From positions 135,533 to 199,532 of the forward strand of contig CAVVNN010000003.1 in the NCBI GenBank assembly GCA_963749605.1: DNA of 64,000 nt, written 5' to 3'. This DNA comes from CAVVNN01 sp963749605. Its GTDB lineage: Bacteria; Actinomycetota; Thermoleophilia; Solirubrobacterales; 70-9. A program made the translations under genes and the position numbers. Every line of letters begins with the position of its first letter. The stretch's first letter is position 1. This document shows positions 27,762 through 36,765 of this stretch, piece by piece. The notes beneath the pieces were generated by a model. That model did not search any database and had not been told where the DNA came from. It worked only from the letters and a program-made list of their open reading frames with translations.

Positions 27762-30700
27762 ATGGGTTTCTGGCGGCGAGGGAAAGGCGCAGGTCGCGCC
27801 AAGTGGATCACGGTATTCGCGTTGTTGCTGCTCGCCTGCATTTCCGCTCCGGTCCTTGCGGCTTCGACTTCGAAGTCCGGCCACGGCGGGTCGTACTTAC
27901 GCGTCAATGGACATCTCATCGGGGTCTCTGACGCCATAGCCCTCACCGAAGATCCCGCCGGTGCAGAACCGCAAAGCGCAGAACCTCAATCAGAACCACA
28001 GATAGAGCCCGACGAAGCTGAACCCAGTGCAGAACCCGAAGAAGCACCCTCCCCACCCACCTCGCCGGTGCCGACGGACCCGATGCTCGAACCCATCGAG
28101 GACGGACCACTGCACGCACCGAGCGCCGAGGAAGTCCAGCAAGGCATCGAAGCGGACGAACGCGCTCAGGCAACCAAGGAACGCTGGTTGGAGAGCGAAG
28201 AAGCGGTCCGCCAGCGCGAAGAATCGCTTCACGCCTTCACCGATATCTCAGCGACCGAGGCAGAAGGCCTGCTTCCACTGTTCTTCTCAGAACAGCTTGC
28301 GGCGCTGAACGGCGATCCAGCTCGCCTGCTTACCAACCTAGAGGTGGTCAAGCCGCTCGGCACCAACGCGGCGCTGATCTCTGAAGGGAAGGGCGAATTT
28401 TCGCTGCTTGAATCCTCGATCCCAATCGAGAGCGAAGTCGGCCAGGATTCCAAGCAGCCGCTGGATCTCGACCTTGAGCGCTTCGGCGACAGCTTCATCC
28501 CGAAGAACCCGCTGGCGGACATAAGCCTGCCCGACTCCGCCCTCGGTTCGGTTCGCCTCGCCAGCGGCGTCCAGATTGGCCTGCCTGCGGGCACCGACAG
28601 CGATGCCCAGCCGGTTGAAGACGTTGGTCTTCTCTACCCCGAATCAGAAAAGGACACCGACACGGTGGTGGCGCCGGTTGCGGCCGGCGTAGAGGTCTTT
28701 CAGCAGCTGCGCTCGCCGCAGAGCCCGGAGACGATTCGCTTCGATGTGGGCCTGCCCGCCGAAGCGCGCCTGGCTCTGACCGAAGGCGGGGGTGCCGCGG
28801 TTCTCTCCGCTTCGGGGGAAGGCCTCGTCTCGATCCCGCCCCCGTGGGCGGTGGATGCCCAGGGCAGCGCGGTGCCCGTAAAGATGAGCATCGAAGGCCA
28901 TTCCCTGCTTCTCGCTGTCTCCCATCGCTCACGCGACCTTGCCTACCCGATTCTCGTCGACCCGCCGTTCATAGAAGAGACAGCCCCTCTCGGCAACTGG
29001 GGCCCCGCGTGGAACGACCAATACAACCTCTGGAACAGCCCCAAGCTCATTGCCCAGGCCAAAGGCGGCTCCTACTCCTATGCGGCCAACAGCTTCGGGC
29101 ATTGGGTCTGGACCACCCACGGGGGCACGACCTACATCGCCCAGGCCACCTTCAGCCCGACCACCTTCACGCTGCCCGAAAACTGCGCCACCGAACAGCC
29201 GACCAACCAGCCCCACGGCTACGCCGGCCTCTACAACCCCTCCACAGGAGGCTACAGTGGCCTCGGCCTCTGGTACGGCGGCAGCAGCTACGGTGGGTAC
29301 TCGACTCTGGAAGATGCCGGTGGCCCCGGCGTGCGCCAGGCGATAGTCGGAATCGGCGCCGGAACCTCATCGGTCAAACACAAATGCGCGATCACCTTCG
29401 AAGTCAGCGGCGTTACGGTCCGCCAGAAGGATCCCGAGGCCCCGACGTTCAACTCAGTCGAATACTCAGGCGCTTGGACCTCCGGCGAAAGCAACGTCGC
29501 CGTCGGCACCACCGTCTCGGATCCGGGCCTCGGGGTGCAGCAAATCGATATCCATCCCGAAGGCGCAAGCGAAGCGCCCGGCGAATTTCACGACAACGTG
29601 GGCTGCGCCGGCAGCTACTCCAGCCAGTGCCCCTCCAGCCACTATCACCAGTTCGTGATCAATCCCGTCCAGTTTCAGGCGGGAGAAACGACTACCAAAC
29701 TGACAGCCAGGGACGCATTGGGCGGGTCTGGGCACGAATCGACCTACACGCTCCCGACCCGTGTCGACCGCACCGCCCCCGTCGTCGACCTGCAGGGCCA
29801 GCTGGCGACGATTACCAAGGAGGAAGGCAAAGAAGAAAAATCGCAAGACGAAGTCGGAGACAAGGACGAGCTGCGCTTCCCCGTTTACAACCTCGAAATC
29901 AAAGCCACCGACAAAGGCCCCAATGGCAATCCCGCAACCGAACCAAGCGAAAGGCGCTCGGGCGTCAAGAACATAAAGCTCTATCTCGACGAAAAAGAAC
30001 TGGAAGTCCCCTGGACCGCGCAGGGGTGCTCGGGCCCGTACTACAGCTGCGCGATGGAAAAGACCTATCCGCTGCAGTTGGCGGGCCTCGAATCGGGCGA
30101 ACACAAACTGAAAGTGGTGGTCGAAGACCAGGTGGGCCACCCACAGAAACGCGAAATCCACTTCAAATACATTCCCGCGACCGGGATGAAGGACGAATAC
30201 GTGATGCAGTACTTCCCGCTTCCCGACGGCTCCGGGAACGAAGCAGAAGAAGAACATCCGCGCCGCCCCGAACTGGCGGTCAACGTGATGAGCGGCAACC
30301 TCGTCTACCGCCAGAAGGACGTCGACGTCGAAGGCCCATCGGTCGACCTCGAAGTCGAACGCTTCTACAACTCCCAGCTGCCCGAATCCGAGAACACCCA
30401 GTGGGGGGACGGCTGGACCCTCGCCCAGACCCCGAAGCTCGAACCCGAAGAAGAAGAATCGGGCCCTCCGAATAAGGCGACGATGGTGCGCACCTCAGGC
30501 CTCGTTCAGACCGAAGTCGGCCTGCCGACCGAATCAGAAGAACCTCGCTTTGACAGCAAGCTACGGGCGCTGGTGACGAAGGAACCGGACGGCGGCTATG
30601 CGGTCGAAGACCAGAGCGGGGAAACCGATGGGACCCTCGCTTTCAACGCCGAAGGCCAGGTGGAAGAACTGCAGACGCCCGGTGCGGCGAGCGTCGAATA

Positions 30701-33700
30701 CTCCTACGAAGGCGAAAACCTCTCCGAAATCGCCGTCCTCGATCCCGCGACGGCCGGTCATTTGCCCGATGAATTCCCCCATTTCGTCGAACCCGAACGG
30801 ACTCCCACCTACCTCTCCTCATTCGGCAAAGAAGGCTCCGGCAACGGCCAGTTCAACACCCTCACCGACGTCACGATCGACCCCACCGACGCCAGCCTCT
30901 GGGTCGCCGACGACAGCAACGACCGCATCCAGCACTTCAGCTCCGCCGGCGAATACCTCGGCCAGTTCAAATCCTGCTATGACCCGGGCTCGGTCGCGGT
31001 CAACTCCGCAGGCGCCGTCTACGTCGCCTGCTCGAGCGCCCAGAAGATCGAAAAGTTCAACGCCAAAGGCGAAAGTCTGAAAACGCTGGCCACCTACGGC
31101 TCGGGCGAAGGCCAGGTTCACTTCCCGCTCGACCTCAGCTTCGACTCCGAAGGCAACCTCTGGGTCGCCGACACCGAAAACGACCGGGTGCAGGAGTTCA
31201 GCTCCGAAGACAAATTCACAAAGTCGGTCTCCACCGGCTCTTGGAGCCGCCCCTGGGGCGTCAGCGTCGCCCCTGGCGGCGAGATCTGGGTCGCCGAACC
31301 GGGCTCCCATCGGATCTCGGTCTTCAACCAGAAAGGCGAAGTCCTGCACCGCTACGGCTCCCAGGGAGCGGGGGAGGGTCAGTTCGCCCATCCCTCCGAC
31401 ATCGAAGTCGACCCCAACGGTTACGTCTGGGTGACAGACGCCGGCAACGGCCGCGTCGAGCTCTTCAACGAAGAAGGCAACTTCCTCGGCGAATTCGGCG
31501 AGAAAGGCAGCGGCGACGGGCAGTTCAACACCCAGTGGTGGCTGCGCCTCGCGGTGGGCGAGAACGGCGACGTCTGGGTCTCTGATGACGCCAACCACCG
31601 GGTGGAGAGGTGGCGGGTGGCGAAGGTCGCGACCACCTACCTCTCCTCATTCGGCAAAGAAGGCTCCGGCAACGGCCAGTTCAACGTCCTCACCGACGTC
31701 GCGATCGACCCCACCGACGCCAGCCTCTGGGTCGCCGACGACGGCAACGACCGCATCCAGCACTTCAGCTCCTCCGGCGAATACCTCGGCCAGTTCAAAT
31801 CCTGCTATGACCCGGGCTCGGTCGCGGTCAACTCCGCAGGCGCCGTCTACGTCGCCTGCTCGAGCGCCCAGAAGATCGAAAAGTTCAACGCCAAAGGCGA
31901 AAGTCTGAAAACGCTGGCCACCTACGGCTCGGGCGAAGGCCAGGTTCACTTCCCGCTCGACCTCAGCTTCGACTCCGAAGGCAACCTCTGGGTCGCCGAC
32001 ACCGAAAACGACCGGGTGCAGGAGTTCAGCTCCGAAGACAAATTCACAAAGTCGGTCTCCACCGGCTCTTGGAGCCGCCCCTGGGGCGTCAGCGTCGCCC
32101 CTGGCGGCGAGATCTGGGTCGCCGAACCGGGCTCCCATCGGATCTCGGTCTTCAACCAGAAAGGCGAAGTCCTGCACCGCTACGGCTCCCAGGGAGCGGG
32201 GGAGGGTCAGTTCGCCCATCCCTCCGACATCGAAGTCGACCCCAACGGTTACGTCTGGGTGACAGACGCCGGCAACGGCCGCGTCGAGCTCTTCAACGAA
32301 GAAGGCAACTTCCTCGGCGAATTCGGCGAGAAAGGCAGCGGCGACGGGCAGTTCAACACCCAGTGGTGGCTGCGCCTCGCGGTGGGCGAGAACGGCGACG
32401 TCTGGGTCTCTGATGACGCCAACCACCGGGTGGAGAGGTGGCGGGTGGCGGCGACGCCGAAGGAAGCGGAAGCTCAGTTGGCTCTTGAAGCCGACGCGAC
32501 TGTTGAAGTCAATACCACCTCCGGTTTGGTGAGCAGCGTCGAAGGCGAAGAGGCAGGAACGACAAGCTACAGCCACGAAGGCGATCTACTAACTGCAGTC
32601 GAAGGGGCCGAAAGCGAAGCCTCCTATGAATACGACGAAGAATTCGATAGCGACAAACGCCTGACCAAAGTCACGCTACCCAACGGCACTTACGGCGAAG
32701 TCGCCTACGAATCTCTGGGCCGAGTCGAATCGGTGAAGATCTTTGACGCCACCGAAGAAGCACCCGCCGCGAAGACCACCTACTTCGAATACAAAGACGA
32801 ACCAACCCGTCGCACGACGGTCAGGCGCCCCAAAGAGCTGCCGATCATCTACGACATCGCCGACGACGGCTCGGTCTTCGAATGGCAGAGCGAAAAAGCA
32901 CCGCCCCTCCTCGTGCTCAGCGGCAGCCTCTATGGCGCAGCGGAAACGCCAAACTCGATAGAAGGGGGCGACTACGAGCTGGTCATCGAAGCCTCGTCTC
33001 CCGCCGCCGACATCGCCTCGATCAACGTGATCGCCAACGGCAACCAGCTCGTCGACGAAAAGACCTGCGAAGCGCCCTGCCCCGAAGAAGAAGACCGCTG
33101 GGTGACGAACACCGGCAACTGGACGCCGGGAATCCTCTACCTCGAAGTGATCGTCACCGATTCCACGGACGAAGTGAGCAGCGAGCGCTTCTGGGTCAAC
33201 ATCCCCTACACCCCTCCGCCGTCCGAAGAAGAAGTAGCGGCGCCGACCTTCGAAGACATCCTCCACTTCCGCGAAGAATTCGGACTCGACCTGGACCTCG
33301 AAGGGAACGAGCGAAAGCTCGACAACCGGATCTTCGACCTGATCTGGGCCTGGCATCACCCGGGTACCGAAGAGGGCGAAGTGGCGCGGGCGACGGCTGA
33401 CAAGTGGGGCGTGCCGCTACGGGCTGTGGACGCGGCTGAGCTGGAATACCGGGAATGGTTCTACAACCTCGACGCGGAACGAATCGACCAGTGGGTCGAA
33501 GAAACTAAACCGAGCAGCTTTGCCGGCTACTACATAGACCACAAAGCAGGCGGCATCATGCATGTCGGTTTTACCGAAAACCAAGCGGCGCAACTCGACA
33601 ACCTGAAGACCGCCCTTCCACTGGTAGCGGGGGAGAGGCTCCAGGTCTACCCGACGACCCCAACCGTCTCCTATCTCTCGGTACAGGAAGCCTCGCAGTC

Positions 33701-34655
33701 GGTCTCCAGCGCGATCGAATCGAACTCCACCCTGCGCGAACTGGTCGTCAATGTGAGCGAAGACGAAGCGGGGAAATCGGTACGCGTTGGCACGCCGAAC
33801 GTTGCCCAGGTGGAAAGCATCCTGCATGAAATGCTCGGTCCAAACGCACCCGTCACGGTCGAATACGACGCCGGTAGCGGAAGTCTACTGGGGGGCCGCT
33901 TTCGCAACGAAGGCAGGATGCGGGCTGGCGACGCGATCCTCAGCAAATTCTACAATGTCACTCAACCGCCGAAACAAGTAAATGGTTACTGCACCGCAGG
34001 GTTTGGCGCTAAGGACAAGGCTGGCGAACACGGAGGGCAGGCGATCTGGCGGCTTTTCGTTCTCACCGCTGGCCATTGCAACGAAGTGGTTGAACCTCGT
34101 GTTTACCGGTCAAACGAACTGAATCTCAAAACGGGAGATGAAGGCAGCTGGAAAGAAATCGGGGAAGTAACGCGTAATGCGTTGCATCATTTTGACCCGG
34201 TGAGCAGCACAGATGCGGAGGCGATCAGACTCCACGACGCGGGCATCGTGCCTAATGGGATATACGGATGGATGGGAAAGCCGTTGGCAACCAAGAAGGC
34301 GGGAAAGGCAAGGATAGGTGATGTTCTCTGCTTTTCGGGCGTTAGAACAGGAACGCCTGAGTGTGGTTACGTCGTCGCGCGCTCTACGCATTGGACTCCC
34401 GCTGTCGGTGGCGATGGCCATGCTCGGGGTGGGTACTGGGTCAAGTTCAGCAAAGGTGCTGACCATGGAGACAGCGGCGCGCCCGTATGGTCGCTCACTT
34501 CGATAGGCGCGCCGGAGATCGGGCTAGTGACGGCTGGTCGCAACGGTTCTGAAACCTTGGTGGAGCCGCTGCTGCATCCACCGAGGTTGGCCGGAGTTCC
34601 CGGGATCCTTCATGATCAGTATTTGGCTCCACTCAGCCTCAAGCTCGGCGAATGA
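27762..34655 (+). CDS. Giant secreted RHS/NHL protein with C-terminal trypsin-like protease
   Basis: 2297 residues; ATG 27762 follows GGAGGCGTCC. Signal peptide 1-34, then a Pro/Glu-rich linker. An RHS-type N-terminal part follows (DLAYPILVDPP). A DUF6531-like opening lies near 836 (AVNVMSGNLVYRQKDV, VERFYNSQLP). Two near-identical NHL propellers at about 1015-1287 and 1291-1563 are inserted before YD/RHS-like repeats (LTKVTLPNGTYGEVAYESLG). After about 1929 comes a prodomain-like stretch (GGIMHVGFTENQ), then a chymotrypsin-fold protease with H2105 (FVLTAGHC), a likely Asp at 2151 (SSTDAEAIRL) and S2238 (GDSGAPVW). RHS proteins often carry a variable C-terminal effector; a protease in that slot is the notable point. 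Activity and target are inferred. Confidence 0.85.
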   Translation: MGFWRRGKGAGRAKWITVFALLLLACISAPVLAASTSKSGHGGSYLRVNGHLIGVSDAIALTEDPAGAEPQSAEPQSEPQIEPDEAEPSAEPEEAPSPPTSPVPTDPMLEPIEDGPLHAPSAEEVQQGIEADERAQATKERWLESEEAVRQREESLHAFTDISATEAEGLLPLFFSEQLAALNGDPARLLTNLEVVKPLGTNAALISEGKGEFSLLESSIPIESEVGQDSKQPLDLDLERFGDSFIPKNPLADISLPDSALGSVRLASGVQIGLPAGTDSDAQPVEDVGLLYPESEKDTDTVVAPVAAGVEVFQQLRSPQSPETIRFDVGLPAEARLALTEGGGAAVLSASGEGLVSIPPPWAVDAQGSAVPVKMSIEGHSLLLAVSHRSRDLAYPILVDPPFIEETAPLGNWGPAWNDQYNLWNSPKLIAQAKGGSYSYAANSFGHWVWTTHGGTTYIAQATFSPTTFTLPENCATEQPTNQPHGYAGLYNPSTGGYSGLGLWYGGSSYGGYSTLEDAGGPGVRQAIVGIGAGTSSVKHKCAITFEVSGVTVRQKDPEAPTFNSVEYSGAWTSGESNVAVGTTVSDPGLGVQQIDIHPEGASEAPGEFHDNVGCAGSYSSQCPSSHYHQFVINPVQFQAGETTTKLTARDALGGSGHESTYTLPTRVDRTAPVVDLQGQLATITKEEGKEEKSQDEVGDKDELRFPVYNLEIKATDKGPNGNPATEPSERRSGVKNIKLYLDEKELEVPWTAQGCSGPYYSCAMEKTYPLQLAGLESGEHKLKVVVEDQVGHPQKREIHFKYIPATGMKDEYVMQYFPLPDGSGNEAEEEHPRRPELAVNVMSGNLVYRQKDVDVEGPSVDLEVERFYNSQLPESENTQWGDGWTLAQTPKLEPEEEESGPPNKATMVRTSGLVQTEVGLPTESEEPRFDSKLRALVTKEPDGGYAVEDQSGETDGTLAFNAEGQVEELQTPGAASVEYSYEGENLSEIAVLDPATAGHLPDEFPHFVEPERTPTYLSSFGKEGSGNGQFNTLTDVTIDPTDASLWVADDSNDRIQHFSSAGEYLGQFKSCYDPGSVAVNSAGAVYVACSSAQKIEKFNAKGESLKTLATYGSGEGQVHFPLDLSFDSEGNLWVADTENDRVQEFSSEDKFTKSVSTGSWSRPWGVSVAPGGEIWVAEPGSHRISVFNQKGEVLHRYGSQGAGEGQFAHPSDIEVDPNGYVWVTDAGNGRVELFNEEGNFLGEFGEKGSGDGQFNTQWWLRLAVGENGDVWVSDDANHRVERWRVAKVATTYLSSFGKEGSGNGQFNVLTDVAIDPTDASLWVADDGNDRIQHFSSSGEYLGQFKSCYDPGSVAVNSAGAVYVACSSAQKIEKFNAKGESLKTLATYGSGEGQVHFPLDLSFDSEGNLWVADTENDRVQEFSSEDKFTKSVSTGSWSRPWGVSVAPGGEIWVAEPGSHRISVFNQKGEVLHRYGSQGAGEGQFAHPSDIEVDPNGYVWVTDAGNGRVELFNEEGNFLGEFGEKGSGDGQFNTQWWLRLAVGENGDVWVSDDANHRVERWRVAATPKEAEAQLALEADATVEVNTTSGLVSSVEGEEAGTTSYSHEGDLLTAVEGAESEASYEYDEEFDSDKRLTKVTLPNGTYGEVAYESLGRVESVKIFDATEEAPAAKTTYFEYKDEPTRRTTVRRPKELPIIYDIADDGSVFEWQSEKAPPLLVLSGSLYGAAETPNSIEGGDYELVIEASSPAADIASINVIANGNQLVDEKTCEAPCPEEEDRWVTNTGNWTPGILYLEVIVTDSTDEVSSERFWVNIPYTPPPSEEEVAAPTFEDILHFREEFGLDLDLEGNERKLDNRIFDLIWAWHHPGTEEGEVARATADKWGVPLRAVDAAELEYREWFYNLDAERIDQWVEETKPSSFAGYYIDHKAGGIMHVGFTENQAAQLDNLKTALPLVAGERLQVYPTTPTVSYLSVQEASQSVSSAIESNSTLRELVVNVSEDEAGKSVRVGTPNVAQVESILHEMLGPNAPVTVEYDAGSGSLLGGRFRNEGRMRAGDAILSKFYNVTQPPKQVNGYCTAGFGAKDKAGEHGGQAIWRLFVLTAGHCNEVVEPRVYRSNELNLKTGDEGSWKEIGEVTRNALHHFDPVSSTDAEAIRLHDAGIVPNGIYGWMGKPLATKKAGKARIGDVLCFSGVRTGTPECGYVVARSTHWTPAVGGDGHARGGYWVKFSKGADHGDSGAPVWSLTSIGAPEIGLVTAGRNGSETLVEPLLHPPRLAGVPGILHDQYLAPLSLKLGE
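30805..31622 (+). repeat. 818-bp direct repeat, copy 1 (NHL propeller)
   Basis: Differs from 31633-32450 at only a handful of positions near its 5' end (for example AACACC against AACGTC, and GCC against TCC). Encodes a full propeller. Confidence 0.9.
31633..32450 (+). repeat. 818-bp direct repeat, copy 2 (NHL propeller)
   Basis: Offset 828 bp from copy 1. The differences cluster in the first 150 bp; the remaining 650 bp look identical, as expected from gene conversion. Confidence 0.9.
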
Positions 34656-34817
34656 CGCTCAGTGAGTTCCTACAGCAGGATTGCTAACCATGTCATCTTG
34701 GCCGAGGAGCAGGCCCAACCCCGTGAGGCTCGCGCCAAGCTCTGAGTTGATCTGGCTGACGTCTGGCGCTGTGTATCGTCGCTGTGATCGTTCAGTGCGA
34801 AGAAAGGGGAGTGGCAG

Positions 34818-35354
34818 ATGCACCTAGACAAACTCAGGAACGGGGAAAAGATCGCGGGTGCCTCGGCGATCCTGCTCTTCGTCTTGATGTTCTTCCACTG
34901 GTACGGCGTCGCATTCTCCAACTCGCACTCCCCCTTGCTCAATTACATCCGCATCGTCGTACCGGGGAAAAGCGCCTGGGAAGCGCTTGACTACATCCCG
35001 ATCGTTCTCCTGATCGCGATCATGGTTGCGCTCGCCGTACCGGCATCGCGCCTTACAAACGCCGCTCACCGGCATCGCGCGCCGGTCAACGCGGTGGTCG
35101 CGGTCCTCGGCATCGTCTCGGTGCTGCTGATCCTCTTCAGGATCATCGACCCGCCCCACTTCGACTCTTTCGAAGGAAGCCTTACGGCCGAAGTCACGGT
35201 CCAATTGCCGATCTTCCTTGCCCTGGCGACCGCCGCGGGGGTCGCCCTTGGTGGCTGCATGGCGATGCGGGAGGAAGGTCTCTCGCTCTCCGATCTACGC
35301 GCGCGTCGCCACCGGGATCAAGGGCTGCCGCACCCTCAAGGGCGAGTTCGTTGA
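34818..35354 (+). CDS. Four-helix integral membrane protein
   Basis: 178 residues from ATG 34818, with AAAGGGGAG upstream. Helices: GASAILLFVLMFFHWYGVAF, YIPIVLLIAIMVALAVPASR, APVNAVVAVLGIVSVLLILF, and PIFLALATAAGVALGGCMAM. The opening (LRNGEKIAGASAILL...WYG) and closing CMAMREEG resemble small membrane proteins I associate with Solirubrobacterales, of unknown role. It follows the RHS-protease gene by 160 bp but belongs to a common type, so an immunity role is unlikely. Confidence 0.7.
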   Translation: MHLDKLRNGEKIAGASAILLFVLMFFHWYGVAFSNSHSPLLNYIRIVVPGKSAWEALDYIPIVLLIAIMVALAVPASRLTNAAHRHRAPVNAVVAVLGIVSVLLILFRIIDPPHFDSFEGSLTAEVTVQLPIFLALATAAGVALGGCMAMREEGLSLSDLRARRHRDQGLPHPQGRVR

Positions 35355-35413
35355 CCGAGCGCAATGTTCGCAAGCGAGCTCTCGACGCTCATCGCCTCAT
35401 TCGAGGTCAAGCG

Positions 35414-36733
35414 ATGAGGGGTTGCGCTGCCCATCTGGGTCTAGGAGGAACCGCACGACTTCGAGCCAATGGCAATTGGGTCGTGAAAAGCACAGCATGC
35501 GCGGTTGTTGCCTCAGCGTTCCTGCTCGCCTTCGCCGTTCAGGCCCACGCCGCGATCTACTGGAACGAAGGGACACAGCTGGGTCGCGTGAATCTCGACG
35601 GGTCCGGTCTGGAACCGAGCTTCATCCAATTCCCGAGCCCTCCGGCCTCCGTTAATCCTGATGCTTGCAGCGCTCTCACCCTGGGTGGGCCCTACATTTA
35701 TTGGATAGACCCGTTCAATAATGCGATTGGGCGGGCCCAGCGCGACGGTAGCGACCCCGACTTCACCTTGATTTCGAATGTAAGTCGAGGAGCCTGTGGA
35801 ATCGCAGTCGACGATACACATATCTACTGGACCGACAACACCACTATTGACAGAGCAAACCTTGACGGCAGCGATGTCGAGCTCGGGTTCATTTCACAGA
35901 AAGACAACCTCTTCGCTTGCTCGCTGGTTCTAACCAGCTCCTTTATCTATTGGGACTCAGTCGACCGGCGAATAAACCGCGCCACACTTGACGGAGAATC
36001 GATCTCCGAACCCTTCATCACCAACCCCGGCGGCGGATGTGGCGGCCTCGCTCTGGATGACGCTTATCTCTATTGGGCCAATGAGGAGGACTCGATCGCA
36101 CGCGTCGGACTGGACGGATCCGGCTTGGAATCGCATTTCATTTCAGGCTTGACGTATCCCAATGGTCTCGCCATCAACAGTGGAATAATTTACTGGACCC
36201 GACTGTCGATTGGCCAGGAACCCGCAATCGGCCGCGCGAACCTAGACGGCTCGCGCGTCGAGCCTGACTTCATCACCTTCTCCCGCGACTTCTCCCCGGG
36301 CGGAATTGCCGCCGATGATGGCCGATTTACTTCACAACCCCTTTCTCCAAAGCCCCTCCCGCCTAGCCGTTTTCACTTTGGCAAGCTGAAGCACGACAGA
36401 CGCAGATTGACCGCATTCATCGCCGTAAAGGCGCTCGCTGCGGGCTCCCTCCGCGTCAGCGCGACGCGCGGCGTCAAATGGAGCTTCCTCCCAGAGCAAA
36501 CCACAACGGCCAACCTGGCGACCGCAGGCCGAAAGTGGCTCAAGCTCTGGCCAGCTTCCAACAACCGAGCCGGCCATCGGCTTCGCCGGAGAATCAAGCG
36601 AAGGGGCAAGGCATCGATCGTCATCCACGTTCACTACACCGAGTCTGGGCATAGCACCAGCGTGGGGGGCAAGCGCCTCTCCCTCATCCGTGTGAGGCCA
36701 AGCCGTAGAGCCACCGCGGCACATGCCCGGTAA
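35414..36733 (+). CDS. Secreted YWTD-type beta-propeller protein
   Basis: About 440 residues from ATG 35414 (GAGG upstream). A TTG at 35351 overlapping the previous TGA would add 21 residues. A signal peptide (AVVASAFLLAFAVQAHA) precedes six LDL-receptor-class-B-like blades: IYWIDPFNNAIGRAQRDGS, IYWTDNTTIDRANLDGS, IYWDSVDRRINRATLDG and LYWANEEDSIARVGLDGS. The C-terminal 110 residues are very basic (RRRIKRRGKASIVIHVHY) and look like an Ig-like, possibly wall-binding, tail. It is probably an extracellular binding protein. Confidence 0.78.
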   Translation: MRGCAAHLGLGGTARLRANGNWVVKSTACAVVASAFLLAFAVQAHAAIYWNEGTQLGRVNLDGSGLEPSFIQFPSPPASVNPDACSALTLGGPYIYWIDPFNNAIGRAQRDGSDPDFTLISNVSRGACGIAVDDTHIYWTDNTTIDRANLDGSDVELGFISQKDNLFACSLVLTSSFIYWDSVDRRINRATLDGESISEPFITNPGGGCGGLALDDAYLYWANEEDSIARVGLDGSGLESHFISGLTYPNGLAINSGIIYWTRLSIGQEPAIGRANLDGSRVEPDFITFSRDFSPGGIAADDGRFTSQPLSPKPLPPSRFHFGKLKHDRRRLTAFIAVKALAAGSLRVSATRGVKWSFLPEQTTTANLATAGRKWLKLWPASNNRAGHRLRRRIKRRGKASIVIHVHYTESGHSTSVGGKRLSLIRVRPSRRATAAHAR

Positions 36734-36765
36734 TCGCCCATAGCATCTCCAACCAACTGATCAGT

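Noticed and set aside
34818..35354. Immunity protein for the RHS-protease
   Set aside because: It resembles a common small membrane protein type that occurs without RHS genes, and the 160-bp gap argues against tight coupling.
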